From Rummeliibacillus sp044763875 (GTDB taxonomy: Bacteria > Bacillota > Bacilli > Bacillales_A > Planococcaceae): a stretch of 64,000 nucleotides of DNA. The translations under genes and the position numbers were made by a program. Below are positions 1 to 7,858 of this stretch, in pieces (position 1 is the first letter of the stretch; each line of letters begins with the position of its first letter). The stretch lies in NCBI RefSeq assembly GCF_044763875.1, contig NZ_JBIWGZ010000006.1, forward strand, positions 1-64,000, given 5' to 3'. The notes beneath the pieces are model-generated. The model made no database searches and was not told the origin of the DNA. It was given only the letters and a program-made list of their open reading frames with translations.

Positions 1-17
1 TCAAACTCTCCATAAAA
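1..17 (-). rRNA. 16S rRNA, 5' end only
   Basis: Read on the minus strand the first bases give TATGGAGAGTTTGA, the conserved start of bacterial 16S rRNA just before the usual TCCTGGCTCAG. The gene runs off the left edge. It follows a typical Bacillales rRNA leader and promoter, so the edge of the window is the start of an rrn operon. Confidence 0.9.
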
Positions 18-182
18 GTAAAGTTTGAAAGCTCATTAGCTTTGCTAGCGTATCATCTATAAGATGATATCTATTGTTTGTCCTTGTCACTAACATAAGT
101 TAGTGATCAAAGTTTATTGATTAACGTCTTGCTTGTTCAGTTTTCAAGGTTCATATCTTGTCGTTGTTTTGACGACTTAAAC

Positions 183-211
183 ATCTTATCATTTTATTTT
201 TTCTTTGTCAA
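183..211 (-). promoter_or_regulatory. rrn operon promoter
   Basis: On the minus strand there is TTGACA (206-211), a 17-bp spacer and TAAGAT (183-188), close to the sigma-A consensus. Upstream (212-250) is A/T-rich, as expected for an UP element. The leader between the promoter and 16S contains CCTTGAAAACTGAACAA, resembling the boxA-type antitermination leader of Bacillales rRNA operons. Confidence 0.85.
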
Positions 212-313
212 TAACTTTTCTGAAAAAGTTTTTTGAAGAAAAAAAGATGAGATATTAGTTTTTCAATCACGTCTTAGCGACATGTATTACTATACCTCAT
301 CTATTTTAATAAA

Positions 314-1213
314 TCAATAGTTTTTCTGAAATAATTTATTGATTTTTGATTCGTCGATCACAAAAAGTGTAATACCAACAATAACAATAACTCCTCCAAT
401 AACTTGGGTAGTAACTAAATGTTCGTTGAAAATGAAGTAAGCAAGAATCGATGCCCCTACAGGTTCAAATAAAATGGCTATTGAAATTACATTAGCTGAA
501 ACCCATTTAAGCGCCCAATTAAATAAATTATGTCCCAAAAGATTTGGTACAATCGCTAATAATAAAAACCATATCCAATCCATCCTAGGATATGGACCAA
601 ACGATTCTCCTTTGAAAAGGATATAAAAGAACAGTGTAATGGTGCTCGCTGTATAAACAATGATTGTATATGTAGTCAGAGATACCCTTTTTCTAACTTC
701 TTGTCCAAATAACATATAACCTGTTACTAATGCACATGCGATTAGAGCTAGCATATCTCCATAGAATGCTAATCCCCCCACTTTAAAATCGCCCCAGCTA
801 ATTAATACACTACCAGCAATTGCAACGATTCCTGAGAAGACGGTTTTAAAAGCAATCGGTTCTTTAAAGAAAACAAATGTACCAATAATAGCGAATAACG
901 GCTGCAATGTTACAAGAACTGTTGAACTAGCTACGGAAGTATAGCGTAAGGACTCAAACCATAATATAAAATGAAAGGCTAAGAATATCCCTGCAATAAT
1001 AGAAAAAATCCAATCTTTCTTTTCAATATCAATAAGTTCTTTTCGATAATAAATTAAAAAAGTTGGTGCCATCAATAACACCGAAAACAACATTCTATAA
1101 AATGCAATCACGCCGGAATCTGCTTCTACTAATTTCACTAAAATAGCGGATGTCGAAACAGAAATGACCCCGATTAATATTGCAATTAACGGATGAATTT
1201 TTGGCTTATCCAC
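314..1213 (-). CDS. EamA/DMT-family transporter
   Basis: A 299-residue integral membrane protein with about ten hydrophobic helices in two similar halves, the layout of the EamA (DMT) superfamily. The N-terminal stretch IGVISVSTSAILVKL and the second half ending in EHLVTTQVIGGVIVIVGI are typical. Members export metabolites, but the substrate cannot be told here. A GTG start is chosen because GGAGGTGA lies directly upstream; a longer open frame reaches 1285 but lacks a ribosome site. It stands alone between the rrn leader and the divergent mgtC-like gene. Confidence 0.85.
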   Translation of the reverse strand: MDKPKIHPLIAILIGVISVSTSAILVKLVEADSGVIAFYRMLFSVLLMAPTFLIYYRKELIDIEKKDWIFSIIAGIFLAFHFILWFESLRYTSVASSTVLVTLQPLFAIIGTFVFFKEPIAFKTVFSGIVAIAGSVLISWGDFKVGGLAFYGDMLALIACALVTGYMLFGQEVRKRVSLTTYTIIVYTASTITLFFYILFKGESFGPYPRMDWIWFLLLAIVPNLLGHNLFNWALKWVSANVISIAILFEPVGASILAYFIFNEHLVTTQVIGGVIVIVGITLFVIDESKINKLFQKNY

Positions 1214-1333
1214 CCTTTCACCTCCAAAATACGTGTAGCACATTTTCCCATGATAATTGTACAATAGGATCATGTTGTCTTTCATTTTGACACTTTAATT
1301 TTTTCGGCGCAAGCTGAATTTCGGGAGGAGGAG

Positions 1334-2065
1334 ATTATCATCAATACTATAGTTGAAAATTCACTTACATATGAAACCATTTTTAAGCTTATTATTGCCG
1401 CACTTTTAAGTTTAGGTATTGGTATTGAACGGGAACTAAAAAGAAAGCCCGTCGGTTTAAAGACAAGTCTCGTCATTGCTACTTTTAGTTGTCTATTGAC
1501 GATTATTTCAATCGAATCCGTTTTTCACGCAAAACCTGTTCCCGGCATTACCATATCCATGGATCCTCTGCGTCTAGCAGCTCAAATAGTCAGCGGCATC
1601 GGTTTTTTGGGAGCTGGTGTCATTCTTAGGAAAGGTAATGATAGTATAAGCGGACTAACGACTGCTGCAATGATTTGGGGAGCAGCAGGAATTGGAATTG
1701 CAGTCGGTGCCGGCTTTTATCTTCAGGCAATTACCACTGTTATCCTAGTACTTATTGGTGTAGAAGTAATTGCCCCTCTCTTTTTTAAAATGGGACCGAA
1801 ACGCCTTCGGACAAAAGATGTTTCACTTATGCTCTACTTAAAAGATGCAAACGATATAAAAAATATATTAAAATATCTTAACAGTCACCATATGGAAGTG
1901 GATCATATTCGTATAAAGGATGTTCGATTGTCAAACAATGAAATACACCATCAAGTAAATCTTCGTTTTTCAGCAGTATCGAAACAACTAGATACAATTT
2001 CTTTATATAATGAGATAAAAAAACTTCCTTATACAGAAGAAGTGGAAATCGAAATATTGTCTTAA
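1334..2065 (+). CDS. MgtC/SapB-family membrane protein, non-standard start
   Basis: The protein shows the MgtC/SapB signature: GIGIERELKRKPVGLKT near the N terminus, then GIGFLGAGVILRKG and GLTTAAMIWGAAGIGIAVG. About four membrane helices are followed by a C-terminal soluble domain (roughly the last 80 residues) resembling an ACT fold. The conserved N-terminal part lies upstream of the first ordinary start codon (TTG at 1496). The frame is open back to 1268 without ATG, GTG or TTG, but a strong GGAGGAGG sits at 1323-1332. I therefore place the start at ATT 1334 or ATC 1337/1340. Members are linked to magnesium homeostasis and acid tolerance. Alternatives are a sequence error near 1335 or a shortened, inactive protein from 1496. 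Confidence 0.7.
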   Translation: MIINTIVENSLTYETIFKLIIAALLSLGIGIERELKRKPVGLKTSLVIATFSCLLTIISIESVFHAKPVPGITISMDPLRLAAQIVSGIGFLGAGVILRKGNDSISGLTTAAMIWGAAGIGIAVGAGFYLQAITTVILVLIGVEVIAPLFFKMGPKRLRTKDVSLMLYLKDANDIKNILKYLNSHHMEVDHIRIKDVRLSNNEIHHQVNLRFSAVSKQLDTISLYNEIKKLPYTEEVEIEILS

Positions 2066-2074
2066 AGGGGTTAA

Positions 2075-3058
2075 ATGATGAAAGATTTATGGAAACTTTT
2101 AAAGCACGGAAATAAACCTTCCCTGCTCGCAGCTTTTGTTAACTTATTTTTAGGAATCATTAAAGCTGTTGCATTCTTTTTTACAGGGAATGTCGCAATG
2201 TTCGCAGAAATGATGCACTCTTTGGGCGATGCAGCTAATCAGTTCTTTGTCTATGTTGGTTCTGCTCTATCAAAAAAAGCACCAACTCGCCAGTTCCCGA
2301 AAGGATTCGGACGTGTCGTTAACTTAGTATGTTTAGGTGCTGTCCTTATTGTTGGAATTTTATCTTACGAGACAATCGTAGAAGGATGGCATCAAATTCA
2401 ACATCCAGTGGAATCCTCTAAAATGTGGATTAGTTTATCAGTATTAGCAGTCGGAATTATCATGGAAGGTTCTGTATTATTAAAAGCTGCCTTAGAAATT
2501 TCCCATGATGCAGGGTTGAAAGCAAATCCGATTACAGCCCTACCAATAGCATTTACACATTTAGGTAGTGCAAAACCAGCTACAAAATTAGTATTTATGG
2601 AAGACTTAGTTGCAACATCTGGTGGTGTTCTAGCTTTTTTAGCGGTTCTAATCTCTCATTTCACAGGATTTTTACAGGCTGAAGGTATCGCTTCCATTCT
2701 TATCGGAGTAATGATGTTCTATGTAGTAGGTGTTGTATTTTTAGAAAATGCGCGTGGTGTAATAGGTGAAACAGATGAAGAAATGCTTAATCACATTGCA
2801 CATTTAATTATGGATGATCCGAATATCCATGATATAAAAAAATTGGTCGTTCTAAAAGAAGGAGAATACCTTCATGTTGAACTAATCGCTGAGGTTGATC
2901 CGACATTAAGTTTTGCCTATGTAGATGACATTCGTGATCATCTAGTCGAGTTAATATCTGCACAAAAAAATGTATCAACAGTTCATATATCATTTGATGA
3001 AGATAATGGAGTTCCGGAATGGAATCATGTTAGTGATCGACCTGATGAATTAGGATAA
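2075..3058 (+). CDS. Cation diffusion facilitator family transporter
   Basis: A 327-residue protein with six predicted helices and the CDF signature: AMFAEMMHSLGDAANQFF carries the helix-2 acidic/histidine metal site, and a cytoplasmic C-terminal domain follows (after about residue 215). CDF proteins export divalent metals such as Zn, Fe or Mn by proton exchange; the metal is not evident. It lies 9 bp after the mgtC-like gene, behind AAAGGGG, so the two are probably co-transcribed and may share a metal-homeostasis role. Start at 2075 or 2078 (two adjacent ATGs). Confidence 0.88.
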   Translation: MMKDLWKLLKHGNKPSLLAAFVNLFLGIIKAVAFFFTGNVAMFAEMMHSLGDAANQFFVYVGSALSKKAPTRQFPKGFGRVVNLVCLGAVLIVGILSYETIVEGWHQIQHPVESSKMWISLSVLAVGIIMEGSVLLKAALEISHDAGLKANPITALPIAFTHLGSAKPATKLVFMEDLVATSGGVLAFLAVLISHFTGFLQAEGIASILIGVMMFYVVGVVFLENARGVIGETDEEMLNHIAHLIMDDPNIHDIKKLVVLKEGEYLHVELIAEVDPTLSFAYVDDIRDHLVELISAQKNVSTVHISFDEDNGVPEWNHVSDRPDELG

Positions 3059-3066
3059 TAATGGTA

Positions 3067-3106
3067 AAATGCGAAGAGATGTTTAAACTCTTCGCATTTT
3101 TATTTT
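3067..3106 (+). terminator. Rho-independent terminator
   Basis: The arms GCGAAGAG and CTCTTCGC around a short loop are followed by ATTTTTATTTT, just after the cation transporter stop codon. It ends the mgtC-like/CDF transcript. Confidence 0.9.
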
Positions 3107-3161
3107 CTATTATTGAATGATTTTCAGTATAAAACCACAAACTAGTTATGGAGGTGATTCA

Positions 3162-3413
3162 ATGAGTGGATTACAGAGATTTGCTCTCTGCGTACTTGTT
3201 ATCGGGGGACTCAATTGGGGACTATTAGGTATTTTTCAATTCGACGTTGTTGCTACACTATTCCGTGATGGACAAGCAAGTTTTGGAGCTCGAACATTAT
3301 ACACAATCATTGGGATTGCAGGCCTTATTAGTTTGAGTACATTATTTACTCCTTATAGAGTACCGCACCGTATAGTGAAAAAGGATAATGTTCGTCCTTT
3401 GAAAAGTGTATAA
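3162..3413 (+). CDS. DUF378 small membrane protein
   Basis: An 83-residue protein with two hydrophobic helices and the DUF378 motif GGLNWGLLGIFQFDVVATLF, as in B. subtilis YuzA. The function of the family is unknown. GGAGGTGATTCA precedes the ATG at 3162, which excludes the longer frame that starts at 3117. It ends with a positively charged cytoplasmic tail. It is monocistronic, bounded by terminators on both sides. Confidence 0.85.
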   Translation: MSGLQRFALCVLVIGGLNWGLLGIFQFDVVATLFRDGQASFGARTLYTIIGIAGLISLSTLFTPYRVPHRIVKKDNVRPLKSV

Positions 3414-3465
3414 TACCCTTCTTCAAAGACTAGCTTTTTTAAGTTTAACGAGAAAGTGCAACAAT

Positions 3466-3508
3466 AAAAACCGGAGAACAAAATTTCAATTGTTCTCCGG
3501 TTTTTTTA
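3466..3508. terminator. Bidirectional terminator
   Basis: AACCGGAGAACAA and TTGTTCTCCGGTT form a long stem flanked by A-runs and T-runs on either side. It serves the DUF378 gene from the left and the glutamate dehydrogenase gene from the right. Confidence 0.9.
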
Positions 3509-3512
3509 TTTG

Positions 3513-4757
3513 CTATACCCAACCTCTGAAACGAGATGCTTCAGCAGTTTTACGAACCCCAACCATATAAGCAGCTAAACGCATATCAATATTGCGAGTT
3601 GTTGCTACATTGTAGACATTGTCGAAGGCTTCTACCATTTTCTTCAACAATTTTTCATTTACTTCATCTTCTGACCAATAGTAACCTTGGTTATTTTGAA
3701 CCCATTCGAAATAAGAAACTGTAACGCCACCAGCACTCGCTAGTACGTCTGGTACCAATAAGACACCGCGGTCATAAAGGATTTTAGTAGCTTCTGATGT
3801 AGTCGGACCATTAGCCGCTTCTACTACAATTTTCGCACGAATATTATGTGCGTTTTCTGCAGTGATTTGATTTTCAATCGCAGCTGGAACAAGAATATCA
3901 CAATCTAGCTCAAGTAACTCTTGGTTTGAAATCGTATTTTCAAACAATGTTGTCACTGTGCCGAAGCTATCACGGCGATCTAGTAGATAATCGATATCCA
4001 AGCCATCTGGATCATGTAATGCGCCATAAGCGTCCGAAATACCGATTACTTTTGCACCTAAATCATTCATAAATTTAGCTAAGAAGCTTCCTGCATTACC
4101 GAAACCTTGGATAACAACACGTGCACCTTTAATATCAATATTGCGACGTTTAGCTGCTTCTTCTATAATAATTGTTACACCTTGAGCAGTTGCACGGTCA
4201 CGACCTTGCGAACCACCAAGAACGATTGGTTTTCCTGTGATGAAACCTGGTGAGTTGAATTCGTCAATACGACTGTATTCATCCATCATCCAAGCCATAA
4301 TTTGAGAGTTTGTGAAAACATCAGGAGCTGGAATATCTTTTGTTGGTCCAACAATTTGACTAGTTGCACGAACATATCCACGACTTAAACGTTCAACTTC
4401 TCCCATTGACATTTGACGTGGGTCACAAATGACACCGCCTTTACCGCCACCATACGGTAGATCAACGATACCTGCTTTTAAAGTCATCCACATAGATAAA
4501 GCTTTTACTTCTTCCTCTGAAACTTGAGGGTGGAAGCGAACGCCACCTTTAGTAGGTCCTACAGCATCATTATGTTGCGCACGGTAACCTGTAAATACTT
4601 TTACAGAACCATCATCCATTTTCACTGGAATACGTACTTCCAACATACGAAGCGGTTCTTTTAAAAGTTCATACATTGCTTCGTCATAGCCAAGTTTTTG
4701 AAGAGCTACCTTTATAACAGCTTGAGTAGATGTAAACAGGTTTAGATTTTCTGCCAT
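3513..4757 (-). CDS. rocG: NAD-linked glutamate dehydrogenase
   Basis: The 414-residue protein matches hexameric Glu/Leu/Phe/Val dehydrogenases. PYGGGKGGV carries the catalytic lysine region, GPTKDIPAPDV follows, and VVIQGFGNAGSF is the Rossmann NAD loop. It deaminates glutamate to 2-oxoglutarate and ammonia in the cytoplasm. GAGGCG stands ahead of the ATG. It is the last gene of a rocA-rocD-rocG run, so it is named rocG by context; B. subtilis GudB is nearly as similar and cannot be excluded by sequence alone. Confidence 0.9.
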   Translation of the reverse strand: MAENLNLFTSTQAVIKVALQKLGYDEAMYELLKEPLRMLEVRIPVKMDDGSVKVFTGYRAQHNDAVGPTKGGVRFHPQVSEEEVKALSMWMTLKAGIVDLPYGGGKGGVICDPRQMSMGEVERLSRGYVRATSQIVGPTKDIPAPDVFTNSQIMAWMMDEYSRIDEFNSPGFITGKPIVLGGSQGRDRATAQGVTIIIEEAAKRRNIDIKGARVVIQGFGNAGSFLAKFMNDLGAKVIGISDAYGALHDPDGLDIDYLLDRRDSFGTVTTLFENTISNQELLELDCDILVPAAIENQITAENAHNIRAKIVVEAANGPTTSEATKILYDRGVLLVPDVLASAGGVTVSYFEWVQNNQGYYWSEDEVNEKLLKKMVEAFDNVYNVATTRNIDMRLAAYMVGVRKTAEASRFRGWV

Positions 4758-4820
4758 TTGATTTTTTCGCCTCTTTTATTTTTAATAGTGGTTAAAAATA
4801 GTACTAAGTGCAAACATTGT

Positions 4821-4842
4821 AACATAGTTCAACGACTATGTT
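4821..4842. promoter_or_regulatory. Inverted repeat between rocD and rocG
   Basis: AACATAGT and ACTATGTT form a perfect 8-bp dyad around TCAACG in the 97-bp gap between rocD and glutamate dehydrogenase. There is no T-run, so it is not a simple terminator. It may be an operator or a processing/attenuation hairpin that adjusts rocG expression relative to rocD. Confidence 0.5.
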
Positions 4843-4854
4843 GACTATTTATAT

Positions 4855-6054
4855 TTATTTTTTAAAGACTTCACGAATTTTATCCAATGCCCAGTCCAAT
4901 TCTTCTTTTGAAATGATTAATGGAGGAGCAAATCGGATAACTGTATCATGTGTTTCTTTACATAATAAACCATATTCCATCAACTTTTCACAGAAAGGAC
5001 GAGCTTCTGTATTTAGTTCCATTCCGATAAACAATCCACGACCTCGTACTTCTTTAATCGCTTCGTTCTCAATTTTATTTAATTCGTCTACGAAATATTG
5101 ACCTAGTTCCAATGAACGTTCTGCAAGTTTTTCATCGCGTAATACATTTAATGATGCAATCGATACTGCACATGCCATCGGATTACCACCAAATGTTGAA
5201 CCATGAGAACCAGGGTTGAAAACGCCAAGAATATCTCTACTTGATACAACACATGAAATTGGGAATACTCCACCACCTAGAGCTTTTCCTAAGATATACA
5301 TATCAGGATCTACATCTTCCCATTCACAAGCAAACATTTTCCCAGTACGAGCAAGACCTGCTTGAATTTCATCAGCTATGAATAAGACATTATTTTCGCG
5401 ACAAAGCTCACGAGCTGCTTTTAAATATCCAGCTGGTGGAATAACGATTCCCGCTTCTCCTTGAATTGGTTCAACGATGAATGCCGCTGTATTTGGTGTT
5501 ATAGCAGCTTTTAATGCTTCTAAATCACCATAATCTACAAGTTTGATACCTGGCAGTAACGGTCCAAATCCACGACGGTATTCAGGGTCGGAAGTCAATG
5601 AAACCGCTAACATTGTACGACCATGAAAGTTTCCGTTACAAGCAATTACTTCAGCTTTACCATCTTCTACACCTTTAATATCATATGCCCAACGACGAGC
5701 AGCTTTAAAGGCTGTTTCAACGGCTTCAGCACCTGTATTCATAGGTAGAACCATTTCTTTTCCTGTAAATTCACTTACTAATTCATACCATGGTCCAAGT
5801 TGATCACTATGGAATGCACGCGAAGCCAACGTTACTCGATCAGCTTGATCTTTTAATGCTTGAATAATTTTAGGATGACGGTGACCTTGGTTTACAGCAG
5901 AATAGGCAGATAGCATATCCATATATTTATTTCCTTCTGGGTCTTTCACCCAAACGCCTTCAGCTTCAGAAATAACGATTGGAAGTGGCAAATAGTTTTT
6001 TGCACCATATTCATTTGTTTGAGCGATAATTTTTTCAGAACCTGTTAATACCAT
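4855..6054 (-). CDS. rocD: Ornithine aminotransferase
   Basis: The 399-residue class III PLP aminotransferase has FIADEIQAGLARTGKMFACE (the PLP-aspartate region) and ILGKALGGGVFPISCV, where the lysine of GKALGGG forms the Schiff base. NTGAEAVETAFKAARRW is the phosphate-binding region. It converts ornithine and 2-oxoglutarate to glutamate semialdehyde and glutamate. Length and N terminus (SEKIIAQTNEYGAKNY) match Bacillus RocD closely. GGGGA precedes the ATG. It lies between rocA and rocG, consistent with one catabolic operon. Confidence 0.95.
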   Translation of the reverse strand: MVLTGSEKIIAQTNEYGAKNYLPLPIVISEAEGVWVKDPEGNKYMDMLSAYSAVNQGHRHPKIIQALKDQADRVTLASRAFHSDQLGPWYELVSEFTGKEMVLPMNTGAEAVETAFKAARRWAYDIKGVEDGKAEVIACNGNFHGRTMLAVSLTSDPEYRRGFGPLLPGIKLVDYGDLEALKAAITPNTAAFIVEPIQGEAGIVIPPAGYLKAARELCRENNVLFIADEIQAGLARTGKMFACEWEDVDPDMYILGKALGGGVFPISCVVSSRDILGVFNPGSHGSTFGGNPMACAVSIASLNVLRDEKLAERSLELGQYFVDELNKIENEAIKEVRGRGLFIGMELNTEARPFCEKLMEYGLLCKETHDTVIRFAPPLIISKEELDWALDKIREVFKK

Positions 6055-6123
6055 TTAAATTTCCCCCTTAAAATACCCTTCATTTATACAACTCTTCTAT
6101 TCTTCGCAATTAATTTTCAATAG

Positions 6124-6165
6124 TAAGCAGACAAAAACAGTCCCCTCTTTGCCTGCTTATTGAAA
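6124..6165. promoter_or_regulatory. Inverted repeat between rocA and rocD
   Basis: AAGCAGACAAA pairs with TTTGCCTGCTT (one G-U) around a loop of about 14 nt in the 121-bp gap between rocA and rocD. No T-run follows on the minus strand, so it is more likely an attenuator, processing site or regulator site than a full terminator. Confidence 0.45.
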
Positions 6166-6175
6166 TAGTAATCTA

Positions 6176-7720
6176 TTAAAGCGTTTCTGAAATTGATTTA
6201 GATTGCATGTGTAATGTTAAGAAGTCTGGGCCACCCGCTTTAGAACAAGTACCTGACATGTTGTATCCACCGAATGGTTGGTAGCCTACAATTGCACCTG
6301 TACAGCCACGGTTAAAGTAAAGATTTCCTACGAAGAATTCCTCGCGAGCTTTTTCGATATGATCTCGGTTTGTAGAGATGACTGCACCTGTTAAACCGTA
6401 TTCTGTATTATTTGCTACCTCGATCGCTTCATCGAAATCTTTTGCTTTTGAAATCGCAACAATTGGGCCGAAGATTTCTTCTTGCATTAAACGAGCATCA
6501 TGAGCAACATCCGCAACTACTGTTGGTTTTACAAAGTAACCCACTGAATCATCAGCAGTACCACCAGCTACGATACGTCCTTCCTTATTTGCAACTTCAA
6601 AGTAGCTTGTTACTTTATTGAATGCTGCTGCATCAATAACTGTTGCCATAAAGTTATTGAAATCGGCAGGATCACCAACTGTTAAAGCATTGGTCAGCTC
6701 AACTACACGATCAACAACTTGTTCATAAACATCTTCTACGATAACTGCACGTGAACATGCTGAACATTTTTGACCACTGAAACCAAATGCTGATTTAACA
6801 ATAGATTGAGCTGCTAATTCAAGATCTGCTTCTTTATCTACAACAATTGTGTCTTTACCGCCCATTTCAGCGATAACACGTTTAATCCAAATTTGTCCTT
6901 CGTTTTGAACAGATGCACGTTGATTGATACGAAGACCTACATCACGTGAACCTGTGAAACTTACAAAGCGAGTACGATGATGATCGACTAAGTAATCACC
7001 AACTTCTGAACCTGAACCTGGTATGTAGTTCACAACACCAGCTGGAAGACCTGCTTCTTCAAGAATCTCCATAAATTTATAAGCAATAATTGGAGTTGTT
7101 GAAGCTGGTTTTAATAATACTGTGTTCCCTGTTACCACTGCAGCAACTGCAGTACCTGCCATGATGGCAAATGGGAAGTTCCATGGAGAGATGACAACAC
7201 CTACACCTAATGGAATGTATCCAAATTTATTATATTCACCTGGACGACTTTGAACTGGTTTACCGTCTTTAAGTTCAAGCATTTGACGACCATAGTATTC
7301 CAAGAAATCAATAGCTTCTGCTGTATCTGCATCTGCCTCAATCCATGGTTTACCAGCTTCCAAAGTCATAAGAGCTGACATTTCATGACGACGACGTTTT
7401 GTAATAGCTGCCGCTTTGAATAGAATATCTGCTCGTACTTCAGGTTTTACTTTGCTCCAAGTTTTAAATGTTTCATCAGCGATCTTCATTGCTTTTTCAG
7501 CAAGCTCTTGATTCGCTTTTGAAACAGTACCTACTACCTCTGTTTTTTTTGCAGGATTGTAAGATACAATTTTGTCTTCAGTTGTAATTTTTTCCCCACC
7601 AATAATCAATGGATAATCTTGACCAAGCTCACTTTGTACCTTTTTTAAAGCCTCTTGATATGCTTGACGATTTTCCTCTTTCGAAAAATCTGTTAATGGT
7701 TCTGTTGTGTACGAAATCAT
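6176..7720 (-). CDS. rocA: 1-pyrroline-5-carboxylate dehydrogenase
   Basis: The 514-residue aldehyde dehydrogenase has the NAD-binding FTGSRDVGLRI, the general-base region VIAEMGGKDTIVVD and the catalytic cysteine in SAFGFSGQKCSACSRAV. It oxidises glutamate semialdehyde to glutamate, the step after RocD. Length and the N terminus (YTTEPLTDFS) match Bacillus RocA. The transcript starts in the gap shared with the divergent rocR-like gene, which holds two palindromes. This is the first gene of the roc run. Confidence 0.95.
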   Translation of the reverse strand: MISYTTEPLTDFSKEENRQAYQEALKKVQSELGQDYPLIIGGEKITTEDKIVSYNPAKKTEVVGTVSKANQELAEKAMKIADETFKTWSKVKPEVRADILFKAAAITKRRRHEMSALMTLEAGKPWIEADADTAEAIDFLEYYGRQMLELKDGKPVQSRPGEYNKFGYIPLGVGVVISPWNFPFAIMAGTAVAAVVTGNTVLLKPASTTPIIAYKFMEILEEAGLPAGVVNYIPGSGSEVGDYLVDHHRTRFVSFTGSRDVGLRINQRASVQNEGQIWIKRVIAEMGGKDTIVVDKEADLELAAQSIVKSAFGFSGQKCSACSRAVIVEDVYEQVVDRVVELTNALTVGDPADFNNFMATVIDAAAFNKVTSYFEVANKEGRIVAGGTADDSVGYFVKPTVVADVAHDARLMQEEIFGPIVAISKAKDFDEAIEVANNTEYGLTGAVISTNRDHIEKAREEFFVGNLYFNRGCTGAIVGYQPFGGYNMSGTCSKAGGPDFLTLHMQSKSISETL

Positions 7721-7746
7721 TTCTTATCCTCCCTTGTGATCAAAGC

Positions 7747-7808
7747 GCAAAAAATATTTGCATTCATTTGTCGTTTACACTTATAATAATGCAAAATATA
7801 ATTGCATT
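7747..7808. promoter_or_regulatory. Two palindromic operators between rocA and rocR-like gene
   Basis: Two dyads share the half-site TTGC/GCAA. One at 7747-7761 has GCAAA and TTTGC; the other at 7788-7808 has AATGCAA and TTGCATT. Their centres are about 44 bp apart. A TATAAT box lies at 7782-7787 on the plus strand, next to the second dyad. I find no convincing -24/-12 element for the rocA side. They are good candidates for binding by the RocR-like protein or AhrC. Confidence 0.6.
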
Positions 7809-7858
7809 TTTCAAGTAAAAGTTTTAAAAAAAATCTAAAAATTTTTCAGGTGATAAAA

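Noticed and set aside
1282..1476. Open frame on the minus strand opposite the mgtC-like N terminus
   Set aside because: No family signal or ribosome site; it is the shadow of the conserved N-terminal codons of the plus-strand gene.
7741..7770. Possible sigma-54 (-24/-12) promoter for rocA
   Set aside because: TGCAAATATTTTTTGC has no GG at -24 and the spacing is one base too long, so it was not called.
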